The notes under the pieces were generated by a model. The model searched no databases. It was not told the origin of the DNA and was given only the letters and a program-made list of their open reading frames with translations. Source: CAZFDT01 sp964518335 (GTDB lineage Bacteria; Planctomycetota; Phycisphaerae; Phycisphaerales; Phycisphaeraceae). From it: DNA of 64,000 nt. Where the stretch lies: assembly GCA_964518335.1 (NCBI GenBank), contig CAZFDT010000020.1, positions 10,836 through 74,835 of the forward strand. Direction: 5' to 3'. The position numbers and the translations under genes were made by a program. Shown piece by piece: positions 29,011 to 37,835 of this stretch (the first letter of the stretch is position 1; every line of letters starts with the position of its first letter).

Positions 29011-29775
29011 TCAAGGCGTGCCTTCGACCCAGAAGAGCAGGTCGTTGATGTTGGCCTGACCCTCGGCGATGGTGAAGGACTTGGCGTGCATGTCGGCCAT
29101 CATGGCGCCGGTGGTCTTGCCGGGGTGGATGTAGTACACGTAGCCCGCCGACCCGGCGTGGTCCATCTGGGGGATGAAGTGGCACGAGGGCCGACCGAGG
29201 TTGCCGCTGTTGGTGCGCGTCGCGTCGGTCATGAACAGGAAGCTCGACGGCCGCGGAATGCGGTCGAGGCGATAGGATCGCCACGAGGTGATCGTGCCGC
29301 CGTTGTACGCGCCGCTGGCGCCGGACCAGAAGGTGGGGAAGCGCCAGCGTCGCCAGTCGAGCTGGGAGTGGTACATGCCGAAGGTGGTCCAGCCGGAGGT
29401 GGTGGGCTTGGGGTTGACGGGGCAGCCGAAGACTTTGTCGCCGTTGATGTACCCGGCGTCGGCGGGGGGCTTGCCGAAGGAGTCGTTGAGGATCGGCCCG
29501 GTGAGGAAGTTGCCCCAGGTGTAGATCTGCGACCCCACGCCGGGGAAGTTGATCGCTGCCTCGAGCATGATCTGTTCGCGGGCGTCGCTGGCATAGGCCG
29601 ACAACCCGAGGCCGCATTGCCGCTGATTGCTCAGGCACGTCACCGCCTTGGCCTGCAGCCGCGCCTGGCTCAACGCGGGCAACAGCAGCGAGATCAGCAG
29701 GGCGATGATGCTGATGACCACCAGCAACTCCACGAGGGTGAAGCCATGTCGAGTTGTCGAGGGCCGTGTCATCAT
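29011..29775 (-). CDS. Prepilin-type N-terminal cleavage/methylation domain protein
   Basis: 254 residues from the ATG at 29775. The prepilin signal is RHGFTLVELLVVISIIALLI, cleaved after Gly by a prepilin peptidase with Glu5 conserved. The C-terminal part has the HAG...MMADMHAKSF end typical of planctomycete H-X9-DG type proteins, and VFGCPVNPKP. Such pseudopilin-like proteins are expanded in planctomycetes, and their role is largely unknown. It lies between the PEP-CTERM gene (47 bp) and the GH16 gene (10 bp) and is co-transcribed with them. Confidence 0.93.
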   Translation of the reverse strand: MMTRPSTTRHGFTLVELLVVISIIALLISLLLPALSQARLQAKAVTCLSNQRQCGLGLSAYASDAREQIMLEAAINFPGVGSQIYTWGNFLTGPILNDSFGKPPADAGYINGDKVFGCPVNPKPTTSGWTTFGMYHSQLDWRRWRFPTFWSGASGAYNGGTITSWRSYRLDRIPRPSSFLFMTDATRTNSGNLGRPSCHFIPQMDHAGSAGYVYYIHPGKTTGAMMADMHAKSFTIAEGQANINDLLFWVEGTP

Positions 29776-29822
29776 GGTTCTCCGTTCGCGCCTCGCCGTC
29801 TGCTCAGGCGACCATAGGCCGG

Positions 29823-30542
29823 TCACGCGCGTTTCCGGCGCGGGCCCATCAACAGTCCGCCGAGGGTCAGCAGCGCCAGCGACGCCGGCTCGGGGATGGT
29901 GTCAAACGTGAAGCCCGACAGACCCAGGCCGTCGACGATGCGGAACTGATCGCCCGCCTGCAGCCCGGCGATCTCGAAGAAGACGAAGTTGTTGCCCTGC
30001 GCGTTGCCGCCGTAGTTGAGCGTGAAGCTGGTGAACGAACTGGTGGGCGAGCTGATGGCCGGATCGGACGCACGGTCGCCGGCGGTCGAGCTGACGTCGA
30101 AGAGCATGCCCAAGCGAAGCAGGCTGGGCACGCCGGCGCCGAAGGTGATCGTGGCGGAGTAGTTGTCGGAGAGGAAGCCGGTGGTGTAGGTGGTGCCGAC
30201 GACGGTGAAGAGCGTGTCAGTGGTCTTGAGGTATCGGTTGCCGGTGCGGGCGATGCTGGTGACGTAGGTGGGCAGGCTGGTCTTCTCGTAGGTATCTGAG
30301 TTGCGATAACCGCTGCTGACGGGGTTCTGCTCGAACGCGTAGAACTTGTAGCCGTCGGTCCCAACGCGGCCGACGACCGGGGCAGTGAGGGTGGGGGCTT
30401 CGTTGACCACGATGGGGTCGAGCTTGGTGTTGGCGTCGGGGCCGTCGGTGTTGATGATGGTGATGGTCGCGGCGGGGGCAGACTGGCCAAGCCAGGCCAC
30501 AGCGAGGCAAAGGGTCAGAGCCGTCACGAATCGGAGTTTCAT
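29823..30542 (-). CDS. PEP-CTERM protein, first gene of the GH16 operon
   Basis: 239 residues. Signal peptide (FVTALTLCLAVAWLGQSAPA), a beta-rich middle with many Thr/Ser/Asn, and the C-terminal IPEPASLALLTLGGLL followed by GPRRKRA. No enzyme motif. It is the promoter-proximal gene of the unit that also carries the prepilin and GH16 genes, and a shared operator-like element lies about 96 bp upstream. Confidence 0.93.
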   Translation of the reverse strand: MKLRFVTALTLCLAVAWLGQSAPAATITIINTDGPDANTKLDPIVVNEAPTLTAPVVGRVGTDGYKFYAFEQNPVSSGYRNSDTYEKTSLPTYVTSIARTGNRYLKTTDTLFTVVGTTYTTGFLSDNYSATITFGAGVPSLLRLGMLFDVSSTAGDRASDPAISSPTSSFTSFTLNYGGNAQGNNFVFFEIAGLQAGDQFRIVDGLGLSGFTFDTIPEPASLALLTLGGLLMGPRRKRA

Positions 30543-30637
30543 CGGATTTCCTCTTTCAAATTGGCTGCTTCACAGGACATGATTCATCACAGTGCTTCGC
30601 GGAGCGAAAACCTCAATTTCAGCCCACGTAATAGAAC

Positions 30638-30698
30638 GGTACTTCACCAGTCGCATTAGTCAAGACACGTTTTTGTCGCCATGTTTTTGCAATTTGTC
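30638..30698. promoter_or_regulatory. Operator-like element, copy A
   Basis: A ~61-bp AT-rich sequence upstream of the PEP-CTERM gene at 30542. It contains ATTAGTCAA and two TTTTTG boxes 14 bp apart (30670 and 30684). The same sequence with identical internal spacing is found at 31736-31796. It is the likely binding site of the nearby XylR-like regulator. Confidence 0.65.
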
Positions 30699-30782
30699 TA
30701 AAGTCCGAAGGGCCGTCCACGTCCGTTCGACGCCCCGTTCGCCCCGCCTGGCAAGATCGAGGCCGTTCGGCGTGGTGGAGCG

Positions 30783-31649
30783 TCACGCACGGCGGCGAAT
30801 GCACATCACCGACACACCCAGCGCCAGCAGCGCCAGCGACGCCGGCTCGGGGATCACCGCGGTGTAGAAGTTGTCAGCGACTTCGCTGCCGGTGAGCACG
30901 TCGTTGTAAACGCGAAAGAGACCGATCTTGCCGTCGAAGGGGACGAACTGGTTGGTATGCCAGTCGGTGACGGCCCCGGTGCTGCTGCCGCCGCCGAGAT
31001 TGTTCCCGAGGATACCGAGCCCCGCGTCCTCAGCACCGGCAAAATTGGCTCTGTTTCCCGTGCCGGTCGCGATGGAAGGGTCGGCGGATGTGACGGGGTT
31101 GACGTACATCACCACCTGACCACTCGAGGGCACGGTGACGACGACCTGGATGAAGTCGGCAATGTCGCCGGCGGTGAGGGTGCGGGTGATGATGTTGGCC
31201 GCCGGCGGGGCCAGGTGGGTCGAATCGTTCTTAACCGCGAATTTGAGGTCAGCGTTCCACAACGTGATCGACAGTCCCTGCGAGCTGCCGCCGGTCTCGA
31301 AAATCACCTGTTTTCCACCGGTCAGGCTGTCGGGTTTGATCCAGACCTCGAAGCTCGCGTCGGTTCCGAGGCCGTTGAACGCCGTGCCGGTGAACCCGCC
31401 GCCGGTGAGGTCGTAGGCGGTGGCGATGTTGGTTAGGGTCGAACCGCTCGCGCCCAGGCTGACCGACCCCGAGGCGGTCCAGACGCGGGAGGTGTCGCTT
31501 CCGGGCGTGCTGGAGGTCCAGGTCGAGGCGGTCTGGCTGTCGCCGTCGTAGTTGAACACGAGCTGGTCCGTGACCACGTCGGCGTTCGCCACGACCGTCA
31601 TCAATGCGGATACGGCCACAGTCAGTGTGGTGACAAGGCGAGATTTCAT
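30783..31649 (-). CDS. PEP-CTERM protein with LamG/concanavalin-like domain
   Basis: 288 residues from the ATG at 31649. Signal peptide (LVTTLTVAVSALMTVVANA), a LamG-like beta-sandwich (SFEVWIKPDSLTGGKQVIFE, then FIQVVVTVPSSGQVVMYVN), and a C-terminal IPEPASLALLALGVSVMCI followed by RRRA. LamG domains bind carbohydrate or protein. The gene is read divergently from the XylR-like regulator, and copy B of the operator-like element lies between them. A 240-bp gap with copy A separates it from the next PEP-CTERM gene. Confidence 0.93.
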   Translation of the reverse strand: MKSRLVTTLTVAVSALMTVVANADVVTDQLVFNYDGDSQTASTWTSSTPGSDTSRVWTASGSVSLGASGSTLTNIATAYDLTGGGFTGTAFNGLGTDASFEVWIKPDSLTGGKQVIFETGGSSQGLSITLWNADLKFAVKNDSTHLAPPAANIITRTLTAGDIADFIQVVVTVPSSGQVVMYVNPVTSADPSIATGTGNRANFAGAEDAGLGILGNNLGGGSSTGAVTDWHTNQFVPFDGKIGLFRVYNDVLTGSEVADNFYTAVIPEPASLALLALGVSVMCIRRRA

Positions 31650-31735
31650 TGCAGGTCCTCCTTGGGTACAGTCAAGACGATGGCACACGGGTGCGACAAT
31701 GACGACGAACTGACGATCCGTTCGACCTATAGAAA

Positions 31736-31796
31736 GGTACTTGACAGACTGGATTAGTCAATATACGTTTTTGTCGGCCGATTTTTGCAATTTGAC
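31736..31796. promoter_or_regulatory. Operator-like element, copy B
   Basis: A near-copy of 30638-30698, located in the divergent gap between the LamG PEP-CTERM gene (start 31649) and the XylR-like regulator gene (start 31819). TTTTTG boxes are at 31768 and 31782, the same 14-bp period and the same offset from the left end as in copy A. This position suits control of both divergent genes, including autoregulation. Confidence 0.65.
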
Positions 31797-31818
31797 CAGG
31801 CGGGCACGGATAACGGAT

Positions 31819-32943
31819 ATGCGGGTACTGATCGTCGCTGATTATACCGAGGCGTACAACCGCCGGATCATTGCCGGGGTGGCCGATTACGCTGCGAAGC
31901 GTGACTGGGAGATCGATCAGCTCAGGCCCAACGAGCAGTGCAACGTGGCGGCGGACGTGGAAGCGTCCGGCGCCCAGGCCTTGCTGCTGGGCACGCACCT
32001 GCGGGAGACCGACCCCTTCTTCGCCCGTCGTCTGCTGCCGACCGTCGGCTGGTCGGCGACGCTGGCGGAGGTGAACTGGCCCCGCGTGCTGCCCGACGAC
32101 CTGATGGTGGGCCAGAGCGTGGCCGACCATTTCCTCTCGCTGGGGCTGAAGCATTTTGCATTCTATACCGACCTGACCGGCATCTGGGTCGATCGTCGGC
32201 GGGACGGGTTTGTCACGCGGCTGGACAGTGCCGGCCACGCCGCGACCGTCTGTTACCTGGGCCACCCCGCCACCGACGCCGACGACGTGGTCGCCTGGCT
32301 GCGCGGTCTGCCCCGACCGGTCGGGCTGATGCTCGTCCACGACGGCGCGGCGATCAAGGTGATGACCGCCTGTCGCCGGCTGGGGCTGCGCGTCCCGCAG
32401 GATGTGGCTGTGGTGGGCGTCAACGACGACGACGCGGCGGTGGAGGTGGTCACGCCGCCGCTGAGCACGGTCCCGTTGCAGGGCCAGCAGATCGGGTACG
32501 AAGCCGCGGCGCTGCTGGATGACATCATCCACCGCCAGACGCGTCGGCCGTGGTCGGTGCTCGTGCCGCCGGGCGAGTTGATCGCGCGCGGGTCCAGCGA
32601 CATTGTGGGCCAGATGAACGACGAGGTGGGCACGGCGGTGCGGTACATCCGCGACCATTTGGCCGACGGCGTCGAGACCAAGCACGTGGTGTCGCACATC
32701 GGCGTGTGCCGGACCACGCTCAACGCCAAGTTCGTCGCCGCGCTGGGCCGCAGCGTCTCCGCCGAAATCCGCCGCACCCGCATCGAGCAGTGCCGCCGCC
32801 TGCTGAGCACCACCGACTGGCCCATGCCCCAGATCGCCAGCGAAACAGGCTTCTCCTCCGCGCGACAGCTCAGCTTCACCTTCCACCGCGAAGTGGGCAT
32901 GACCCCCACGCGCTACCGCGACCAGTTCAAGGCGACGGTGTGA
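31819..32943 (+). CDS. XylR-like regulator (LacI-type sensor plus AraC-type HTH)
   Basis: 374 residues from the ATG at 31819. The N-terminal ~260 residues form a periplasmic-binding-protein-like ligand domain without the usual N-terminal LacI HTH (MRVLIVADYTEAYNRRIIAG, DVAVVGVNDDDAAVEVVTPP). The C-terminal ~100 residues are an AraC double HTH (VCRTTLNAKFVAALGRSV, then MPQIASETGFSSARQLSFTF). This is the architecture of the xylose regulator XylR. It probably senses a mono- or oligosaccharide and controls the divergent PEP-CTERM/prepilin/GH16 genes through the repeated element. It faces a pentitol dehydrogenase operon downstream. Confidence 0.94.
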   Translation: MRVLIVADYTEAYNRRIIAGVADYAAKRDWEIDQLRPNEQCNVAADVEASGAQALLLGTHLRETDPFFARRLLPTVGWSATLAEVNWPRVLPDDLMVGQSVADHFLSLGLKHFAFYTDLTGIWVDRRRDGFVTRLDSAGHAATVCYLGHPATDADDVVAWLRGLPRPVGLMLVHDGAAIKVMTACRRLGLRVPQDVAVVGVNDDDAAVEVVTPPLSTVPLQGQQIGYEAAALLDDIIHRQTRRPWSVLVPPGELIARGSSDIVGQMNDEVGTAVRYIRDHLADGVETKHVVSHIGVCRTTLNAKFVAALGRSVSAEIRRTRIEQCRRLLSTTDWPMPQIASETGFSSARQLSFTFHREVGMTPTRYRDQFKATV

Positions 32944-33013
32944 GCGCCCTAGCCAAAGCCCGGCAGGCCCATGCTGGACGTGCCGCTCGCTTGCGGCGAG
33001 GTCCCGCGACCCG

Positions 33014-33115
33014 CTATCCCGCCGCCGCGAGGGCAATCACCAGCAGCAGCGCCACGAGCGTGGGAATCATCGCCGCCCGATCTCGACGCCGCCGCCACAT
33101 GTCTGGTTTGGACAT
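33014..33115 (-). CDS. 33-residue small membrane protein
   Basis: Short ORF with a good ribosome site (AGGTGGAG about 7 bp before ATG). The peptide begins MSKPDMWRRRRDRAAM and ends in a hydrophobic helix (IPTLVALLLVIALAAAG): basic cytoplasmic end plus one membrane helix. It lies 92 bp after the short-chain dehydrogenase gene on the same strand. Function unknown. Confidence 0.4.
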   Translation of the reverse strand: MSKPDMWRRRRDRAAMIPTLVALLLVIALAAAG

Positions 33116-33207
33116 GGCGCATCTCCACCTGACTGACGCACCAGGATTGGACGTGTCCAACCGTCCGCGGTTCCCGCCAGGCGTGCCGGGCCAGCGCCCC
33201 CGCGGCG

Positions 33208-33939
33208 TCACGTCGCCAGGAAGCCGCCGTCCACGGGGAGGGTGGCGCCGTGGATCATGTCGGCGCGATCGGAGAGGAGGTAGGCCACGGCATGGGCGAC
33301 GTCGCGCGGCTGGGCGAATCGGCCCAGTGGAATCTTCGCCAGCATCGGGTCGCGCTTGGCGGGATCGCCCCAGGCCATCTCCGCCATCGGCGTCAGCGTC
33401 ACCGTCGGGTTCACCGCGTTGACCCGGATGTTGTGCGGCCCCAGCTCCAGCGCCATCACCCGCGTCAACTGGTCCAGTGCGCCTTTGGACGCGCAGTAGG
33501 CCGCGTGGTCGGTCAGCGCGACCATCGACGCCTGGCTGGACACGTTGACGATCGCGCCGCCGCCGCCGCGATCGATCATACCGCGGGCCACGACCTGGGT
33601 GACGATCATCGCCGCGCGCACGTTCACCGCGATCGTGCGGTCGAAGGCTTCGACGGTGGTCTGCATGAGCGGCTGGGGGATCGAGATGCCGGCGTTGTTC
33701 ACGAGCAGGTCGATGTCGCCGGCGTCGCGTGCCGCGTCGCGTACGGCGTCGGCGTCGGCGAGGTCGGCGACGATCGTGCGGCAGCCGATGGCCTGGCGCA
33801 ACTCGTCGAGGTCCGCGGCGGTGCGGCTGATCGCCACCACCTGCGCCCCGCACGAGGCCAGGAACGCGGCGATCTCCCGCCCGATCCCCTTGCCCGCGCC
33901 GGTGACCAGCGCCCGCTTGCCGTCGAACTTGATTTGCAT
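33208..33939 (-). CDS. L-xylulose reductase-like short-chain dehydrogenase
   Basis: 243 residues from the ATG at 33939, the length of DCXR-type carbonyl/L-xylulose reductases. NAD(P) motif TGAGKGIG, NNAGIS, the catalytic Ser in NVSSQAS and Tyr-Lys in HAAYCASKGA, then MALELGPHNIRVNAVNPTVTLTPM and DGGFLAT; these blocks resemble DCXR more than generic SDRs. The expected reaction is L-xylulose to xylitol. Its start lies 2 bp after the stop of a xylitol-dehydrogenase-like gene, so the two work together. Substrate assignment is inference. Confidence 0.85.
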   Translation of the reverse strand: MQIKFDGKRALVTGAGKGIGREIAAFLASCGAQVVAISRTAADLDELRQAIGCRTIVADLADADAVRDAARDAGDIDLLVNNAGISIPQPLMQTTVEAFDRTIAVNVRAAMIVTQVVARGMIDRGGGGAIVNVSSQASMVALTDHAAYCASKGALDQLTRVMALELGPHNIRVNAVNPTVTLTPMAEMAWGDPAKRDPMLAKIPLGRFAQPRDVAHAVAYLLSDRADMIHGATLPVDGGFLAT

Positions 33940-33941
33940 GG

Positions 33942-34985
33942 TTACGCCTCCAGCACGATCTGGGCCTTGATCGACGTCGGGGGCATGGCGCAGGCGAAGT
34001 CGAACGCCTCGACGCTCTGGGCGAACGCGAAGGTGTCGGTGATGAGCGGCCTCACGTCGATCTGGCCGCTGCCCATCAGGGCCAGGGCGCGGTCGTACAC
34101 GTGGGCGTAGCGGAAGACGTGCTCGACGCGCGCTTCCTTGATCTGGCCGGCGACGACGTCGTAGGCGATGGGTTCGCCGGGCATGCCCACGTACACCACG
34201 CACCCCGCCGGTCGCAGCACGTCGAAGACCTGGGCCGCGGCCTTGGCGTTGCCGCTGCACTCGAACACCACGTCCACGCCCCAGCCGGCGGTGTGCTCGT
34301 CCACCACGGCGCGGACCTGCTGCTTCGTGACGTTGATCGGGACGATCGCGCCCAGCGTCGCGGCCTTGTCGAGCTTGGGCTGCACCGCGTCGCTGATGAG
34401 CACCTTGGCGCAGCCCCCGGCCAGGGCGGACAGCGCGGTGACCAGCCCGATCGGGCCGGCGCCGATCACCAGGGCCACGTCACCCGGGCGAATCTTCGCC
34501 TTGCTGGCGGCATGCATGCCCACGGCCAGAGGCTCGACCATCGCCCCCTCGGCGAAGCTGACGTTGTCCGGCAGCTTGAACGTGAACGCCGCCGGGTGAA
34601 CCACCTGCGGACGCAGCACGCCATGCACCGGGGGCGTCGCCCAGAACCGCACCGCCGGGTCCAGGTTGTACAGGCCCAGCCGCGTCGCCCGACTGTTGGG
34701 ATCGGGAATGCCCGGCTCCATGCACACGCGGTCGCCCACCGCGAGCTGATCGACCTGCGCCCCGACCTCGACGATCGTGCCCGACGCCTCGTGGCCCAGG
34801 ATCATGGGATCGCGCATCACGAACGGGCCGATGCGCCCGTGCTGGTAGTAATGCACGTCGCTGCCGCAGATGCCCACGGTGTGGATGGCGATGCGCACGT
34901 CGTGCGGACCCAGCGCCTCAGACAGGGCGATATGGCGAACACTGAGCTTCAAGTCCGGCTCGAGAACCAGCGCCTCGGTGTTCAT
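33942..34985 (-). CDS. Zn-dependent polyol (xylitol/sorbitol) dehydrogenase
   Basis: 347 residues of the medium-chain dehydrogenase family. Catalytic zinc ligands: Cys40 (GICGSDVHYY), His65-Glu66 (LGHEASG) and a Glu in MVEPLAVGMHAA. NAD motif GAGPIGLVTALSA. The segment PGIPDPNSRATRLGLYNLDP lacks the Cys set of a structural zinc, like eukaryotic xylitol dehydrogenases. It should oxidise xylitol (or sorbitol) to the keto sugar. It is the first gene of the operon with the L-xylulose reductase-like gene. Confidence 0.9.
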   Translation of the reverse strand: MNTEALVLEPDLKLSVRHIALSEALGPHDVRIAIHTVGICGSDVHYYQHGRIGPFVMRDPMILGHEASGTIVEVGAQVDQLAVGDRVCMEPGIPDPNSRATRLGLYNLDPAVRFWATPPVHGVLRPQVVHPAAFTFKLPDNVSFAEGAMVEPLAVGMHAASKAKIRPGDVALVIGAGPIGLVTALSALAGGCAKVLISDAVQPKLDKAATLGAIVPINVTKQQVRAVVDEHTAGWGVDVVFECSGNAKAAAQVFDVLRPAGCVVYVGMPGEPIAYDVVAGQIKEARVEHVFRYAHVYDRALALMGSGQIDVRPLITDTFAFAQSVEAFDFACAMPPTSIKAQIVLEA

Positions 34986-35177
34986 GGGCGGACGCTCCCT
35001 TGGTGTCGCACATGCCCGGCCCGCGGGCAACAGCAGCGGACCTGGCCGCGCCGGCCAGTATCGGTGCGAGGGCGCGTCGGGTCAAGAACGACGGGCGGCC
35101 GCGGGGCGGAATCGTCAATCGGGCGCGGGCAGGCTAGACTTGTCGGCGTGCAGTCCCCGTACTGAACGGACCCGGCG

Positions 35178-35876
35178 ATGCAAATCCTGCTGATCGAAGA
35201 CAGCCCGAAGATGGCGGTGGCGACGCAGCGCGGGCTGGCGGAGCACGGGTATCAGGCGACGGTCTGTCACAGCGGGCGCGAGGGCGAGGAACTGGCGGCG
35301 AGCGAGCCGTTTGCCCTGGTGATCCTGGACCTGATGCTGCCGGACCACGACGGGGTGGACCTGTGCCGCAACCTGCGTCGGCGTGGGTGCAAGACGCCGG
35401 TGCTGATGCTCACCGCCCTGTCGAGCACGAAGGACAAGGTCGAGGGCCTCAACGCCGGCGCCGACGACTATCTGACCAAGCCGTTCGAGTTCGAGGAGCT
35501 GCTGGCGCGGGTGCGGGCGCTTTTGCGTCGGGGCACGGAGACCGAGTCGGCGGTGCTGCGCTACGCCGACGTGGAGCTGGACCTGGTCAAGCGCACGGTG
35601 ACGCGCGCGGGCCAGAGCGTGAGCCTGACGCACAAGGAGTTCACGTTCCTGGAGTACCTGATGCGTCACCCCGACCGGGTGCTCAGTCGGGCGATGATCG
35701 GGTCGAACGTGTGGGACATGAACTTCGACGCGTTCAGCAACGTGATCGACGTGTACGTGTCGAACCTGAGGCGGAAGCTGGACAAGCCGTTCGACGCGCC
35801 GCTGCTGCACACGGTGGTGGGCGCCGGCTACGTGTTCAGCCAGACGCCCCCCGGCGAAGTGGGCGCGGCGGTGTAA
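35178..35876 (+). CDS. OmpR family response regulator
   Basis: 232 residues. Receiver domain with acidic pair Glu7-Asp8, phosphorylation site Asp51 (VILDLMLPD), and Lys in DDYLTKPFEFEELL; then a winged-helix output domain ending RRKLDKPFDAPLLHTVVGAGYVF. It pairs with the histidine kinase gene that starts at 36000. The downstream DUF1328 and DUF2383 genes are possible targets, given the shared orientation. Confidence 0.96.
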   Translation: MQILLIEDSPKMAVATQRGLAEHGYQATVCHSGREGEELAASEPFALVILDLMLPDHDGVDLCRNLRRRGCKTPVLMLTALSSTKDKVEGLNAGADDYLTKPFEFEELLARVRALLRRGTETESAVLRYADVELDLVKRTVTRAGQSVSLTHKEFTFLEYLMRHPDRVLSRAMIGSNVWDMNFDAFSNVIDVYVSNLRRKLDKPFDAPLLHTVVGAGYVFSQTPPGEVGAAV

Positions 35877-35999
35877 AGGGCGGCCACGCCGGACCTGAGT
35901 CCCTTGCCAGGGGCGAAGGTCCGGATTCGGCAGGCGTCGCCCGATCCGGGTCTTCGAGGACTTAGACCCGGCGTGGAAACCGACTGCTTTCGACATGCC

Positions 36000-37445
36000 A
36001 TGCTCAGGCGTTTCCGCTCATTTCGCGTCAAGCTGATCCTGTATTTCACAGCCGTGTTCGGCATGATCCAGATCGTGCTGAGCCTGGCGGGCCTGGCGCT
36101 GCGCGAGCACCAGGTGCGCGACGTGTACGACCAGCAAGTGCTCGAGCGGTTGACGACCCTGCAGAATCAGTTGCAGGCCAATCCCGCGTCGATCAACTCC
36201 GAGCTGCTGACGGCAATCGTGGATCGGCTGCCGCGCGGCGTCTATATCCGCGACTACCACGTTCACATCCGCATGCTCGACGGCGCCACCGTGGCGCGGA
36301 CGCCCAATCTCACCGACGAGGGCCTGCCTTACACCCAGCGCATGCGCGACACCATCATGTCCGGGCAGACCGACGCGCGGGTGATCGCCGCCGCCGAGGT
36401 GCGGCCGGACCTGCCCAGCGGCAACTACCGCCTGATCACCCGCCGCGGGCCCGACGGCAAGGGCCGCACCCTCGTGTACCAGATCGCCACCACCTTCGAG
36501 CTGGTCGATCGCGCCGTCGCCACGTCGCGCCTGCTCTTCTACGTGGGCCTGCCCCTGGGACTGGCGGCGGCGGCGATCACCTCGTGGCTGGTCACCGGCA
36601 AGCTCTCCTACCGCATCAACCGCGTCGCCATCCTCGCCCGCGAGCTCACGCCCGACGACCTGTCGCGACGCCTCAGCGAGCCCACCGCCGACGACGAGGT
36701 CGCCGACCTGGTCCGCAACATCAACCACATGCTCGATCGCCTCGAAGCCGGCTTCCGCGCTCAGGAGCGATTCATCCACGACGCGTCGCACGAACTCAAG
36801 ACCCCGCTGGCGGCCCTGCTCACCGAGGGCCAGGTGGTGAAGATGACCGGCGCCCAGCCCGACGACATGCGCGCCTACCTCGACAGCGCGATCCACGAGC
36901 TGATGCACATGTCGCGCCTGATCGAGAGCCTGCTGCTGCTCACCCGCGCCAACCAGGACCAGCGACGCGAGCACTTTGTCGGCTGCGACATCAACGACCT
37001 GGTGATCGAAGCGGTGCGGCAGTGCCGACCGCTGGCGGAGGAGTACGGCGTGGCGGTGCAGGTGACGGCGCTGGACGCCGACGACACCTGTCCGTCGCGG
37101 TCGATTCGCTGCGACCGGGAGATGATCGTGATCATGGTGAGCAACATCATCCGCAACGCGATCCGGTTCACGCCTCGTGGCGGCACGGTGCTGGTGGGGA
37201 CCAGCAGCGACGCCGACCGCGTCGTCATCGCCGTCGCCGACGAGGGTCCGGGCATTGACGAAGCCGACCTCCCGCACGTGTTCGAGCGGTTCTACCAGGG
37301 CAAGCAGAAAGCCGCCCGCCGCGGGACGGGTCTGGGGCTGACCATCGCCCAGACCGTCGCCCACCTGCACGACGGCGCCATCGACGCACGCAACGGCGAG
37401 GAGCGCGGCGCGGTGTTCCGCATCACGCTGCCGCTGCAGGGATGA
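36000..37445 (+). CDS. Sensor histidine kinase
   Basis: 481 residues from the ATG at 36000. Two membrane helices (about 9-31 and 180-202) flank a ~150-residue periplasmic sensor. A HAMP domain follows (VTGKLSYRINRVAILARELT), then the dimerisation domain with phospho-His264 in HDASHELKTPLA, and the ATPase domain with N-box NIIRNAIRF, G1 DEGPGI and GTGLGLTIAQ. The cognate regulator is immediately upstream (35178). Confidence 0.96.
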   Translation: MLRRFRSFRVKLILYFTAVFGMIQIVLSLAGLALREHQVRDVYDQQVLERLTTLQNQLQANPASINSELLTAIVDRLPRGVYIRDYHVHIRMLDGATVARTPNLTDEGLPYTQRMRDTIMSGQTDARVIAAAEVRPDLPSGNYRLITRRGPDGKGRTLVYQIATTFELVDRAVATSRLLFYVGLPLGLAAAAITSWLVTGKLSYRINRVAILARELTPDDLSRRLSEPTADDEVADLVRNINHMLDRLEAGFRAQERFIHDASHELKTPLAALLTEGQVVKMTGAQPDDMRAYLDSAIHELMHMSRLIESLLLLTRANQDQRREHFVGCDINDLVIEAVRQCRPLAEEYGVAVQVTALDADDTCPSRSIRCDREMIVIMVSNIIRNAIRFTPRGGTVLVGTSSDADRVVIAVADEGPGIDEADLPHVFERFYQGKQKAARRGTGLGLTIAQTVAHLHDGAIDARNGEERGAVFRITLPLQG

Positions 37446-37540
37446 AGTTTCCTTCACATCGCGCTTAGTCGGCCTTCAGTTGCGACCACTAGACTTTCTA
37501 TCGAGGTCGCAGGGCGACGACGGAGAAAGGAACAGACAGC

Positions 37541-37711
37541 ATGTGGTGGTGGGCAGGCTTGTTTTTGGCGGTCGCTGCGGCGGCGGCAATCTTCGCATTC
37601 GCCGGCGTCGCCGACAGCACCGCCGACATCGGGCGGGTGGTCTTTTTCGTCTTCCTGGGCCTGTTCGTTCTGAGCGTGGCCGGGCAGATGGTGCGGGGCC
37701 GGCGGACGTGA
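37541..37711 (+). CDS. DUF1328-family small membrane protein
   Basis: 56 residues, preceded by GAGAAAGGA. Two hydrophobic helices (MWWWAGLFLAVAAAAAIFAF and VVFFVFLGLFVLSVAG) separated by GVADSTADIGR, the typical DUF1328 layout. These small membrane proteins are often stress-induced. It follows the two-component system by 95 bp and precedes a DUF2383 protein. Confidence 0.85.
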   Translation: MWWWAGLFLAVAAAAAIFAFAGVADSTADIGRVVFFVFLGLFVLSVAGQMVRGRRT

Positions 37712-37835
37712 CGGGAAGTGGGACATGGGCGCACGATTCCGGGATTCCGGGAATTCCGGGGGGGACGGGGACAGGCTGAGCCCGGTCGCGCGACTGGGTG
37801 TGTTTTTTAACTTGGCGGAAAAAGGAGCCGCGACC

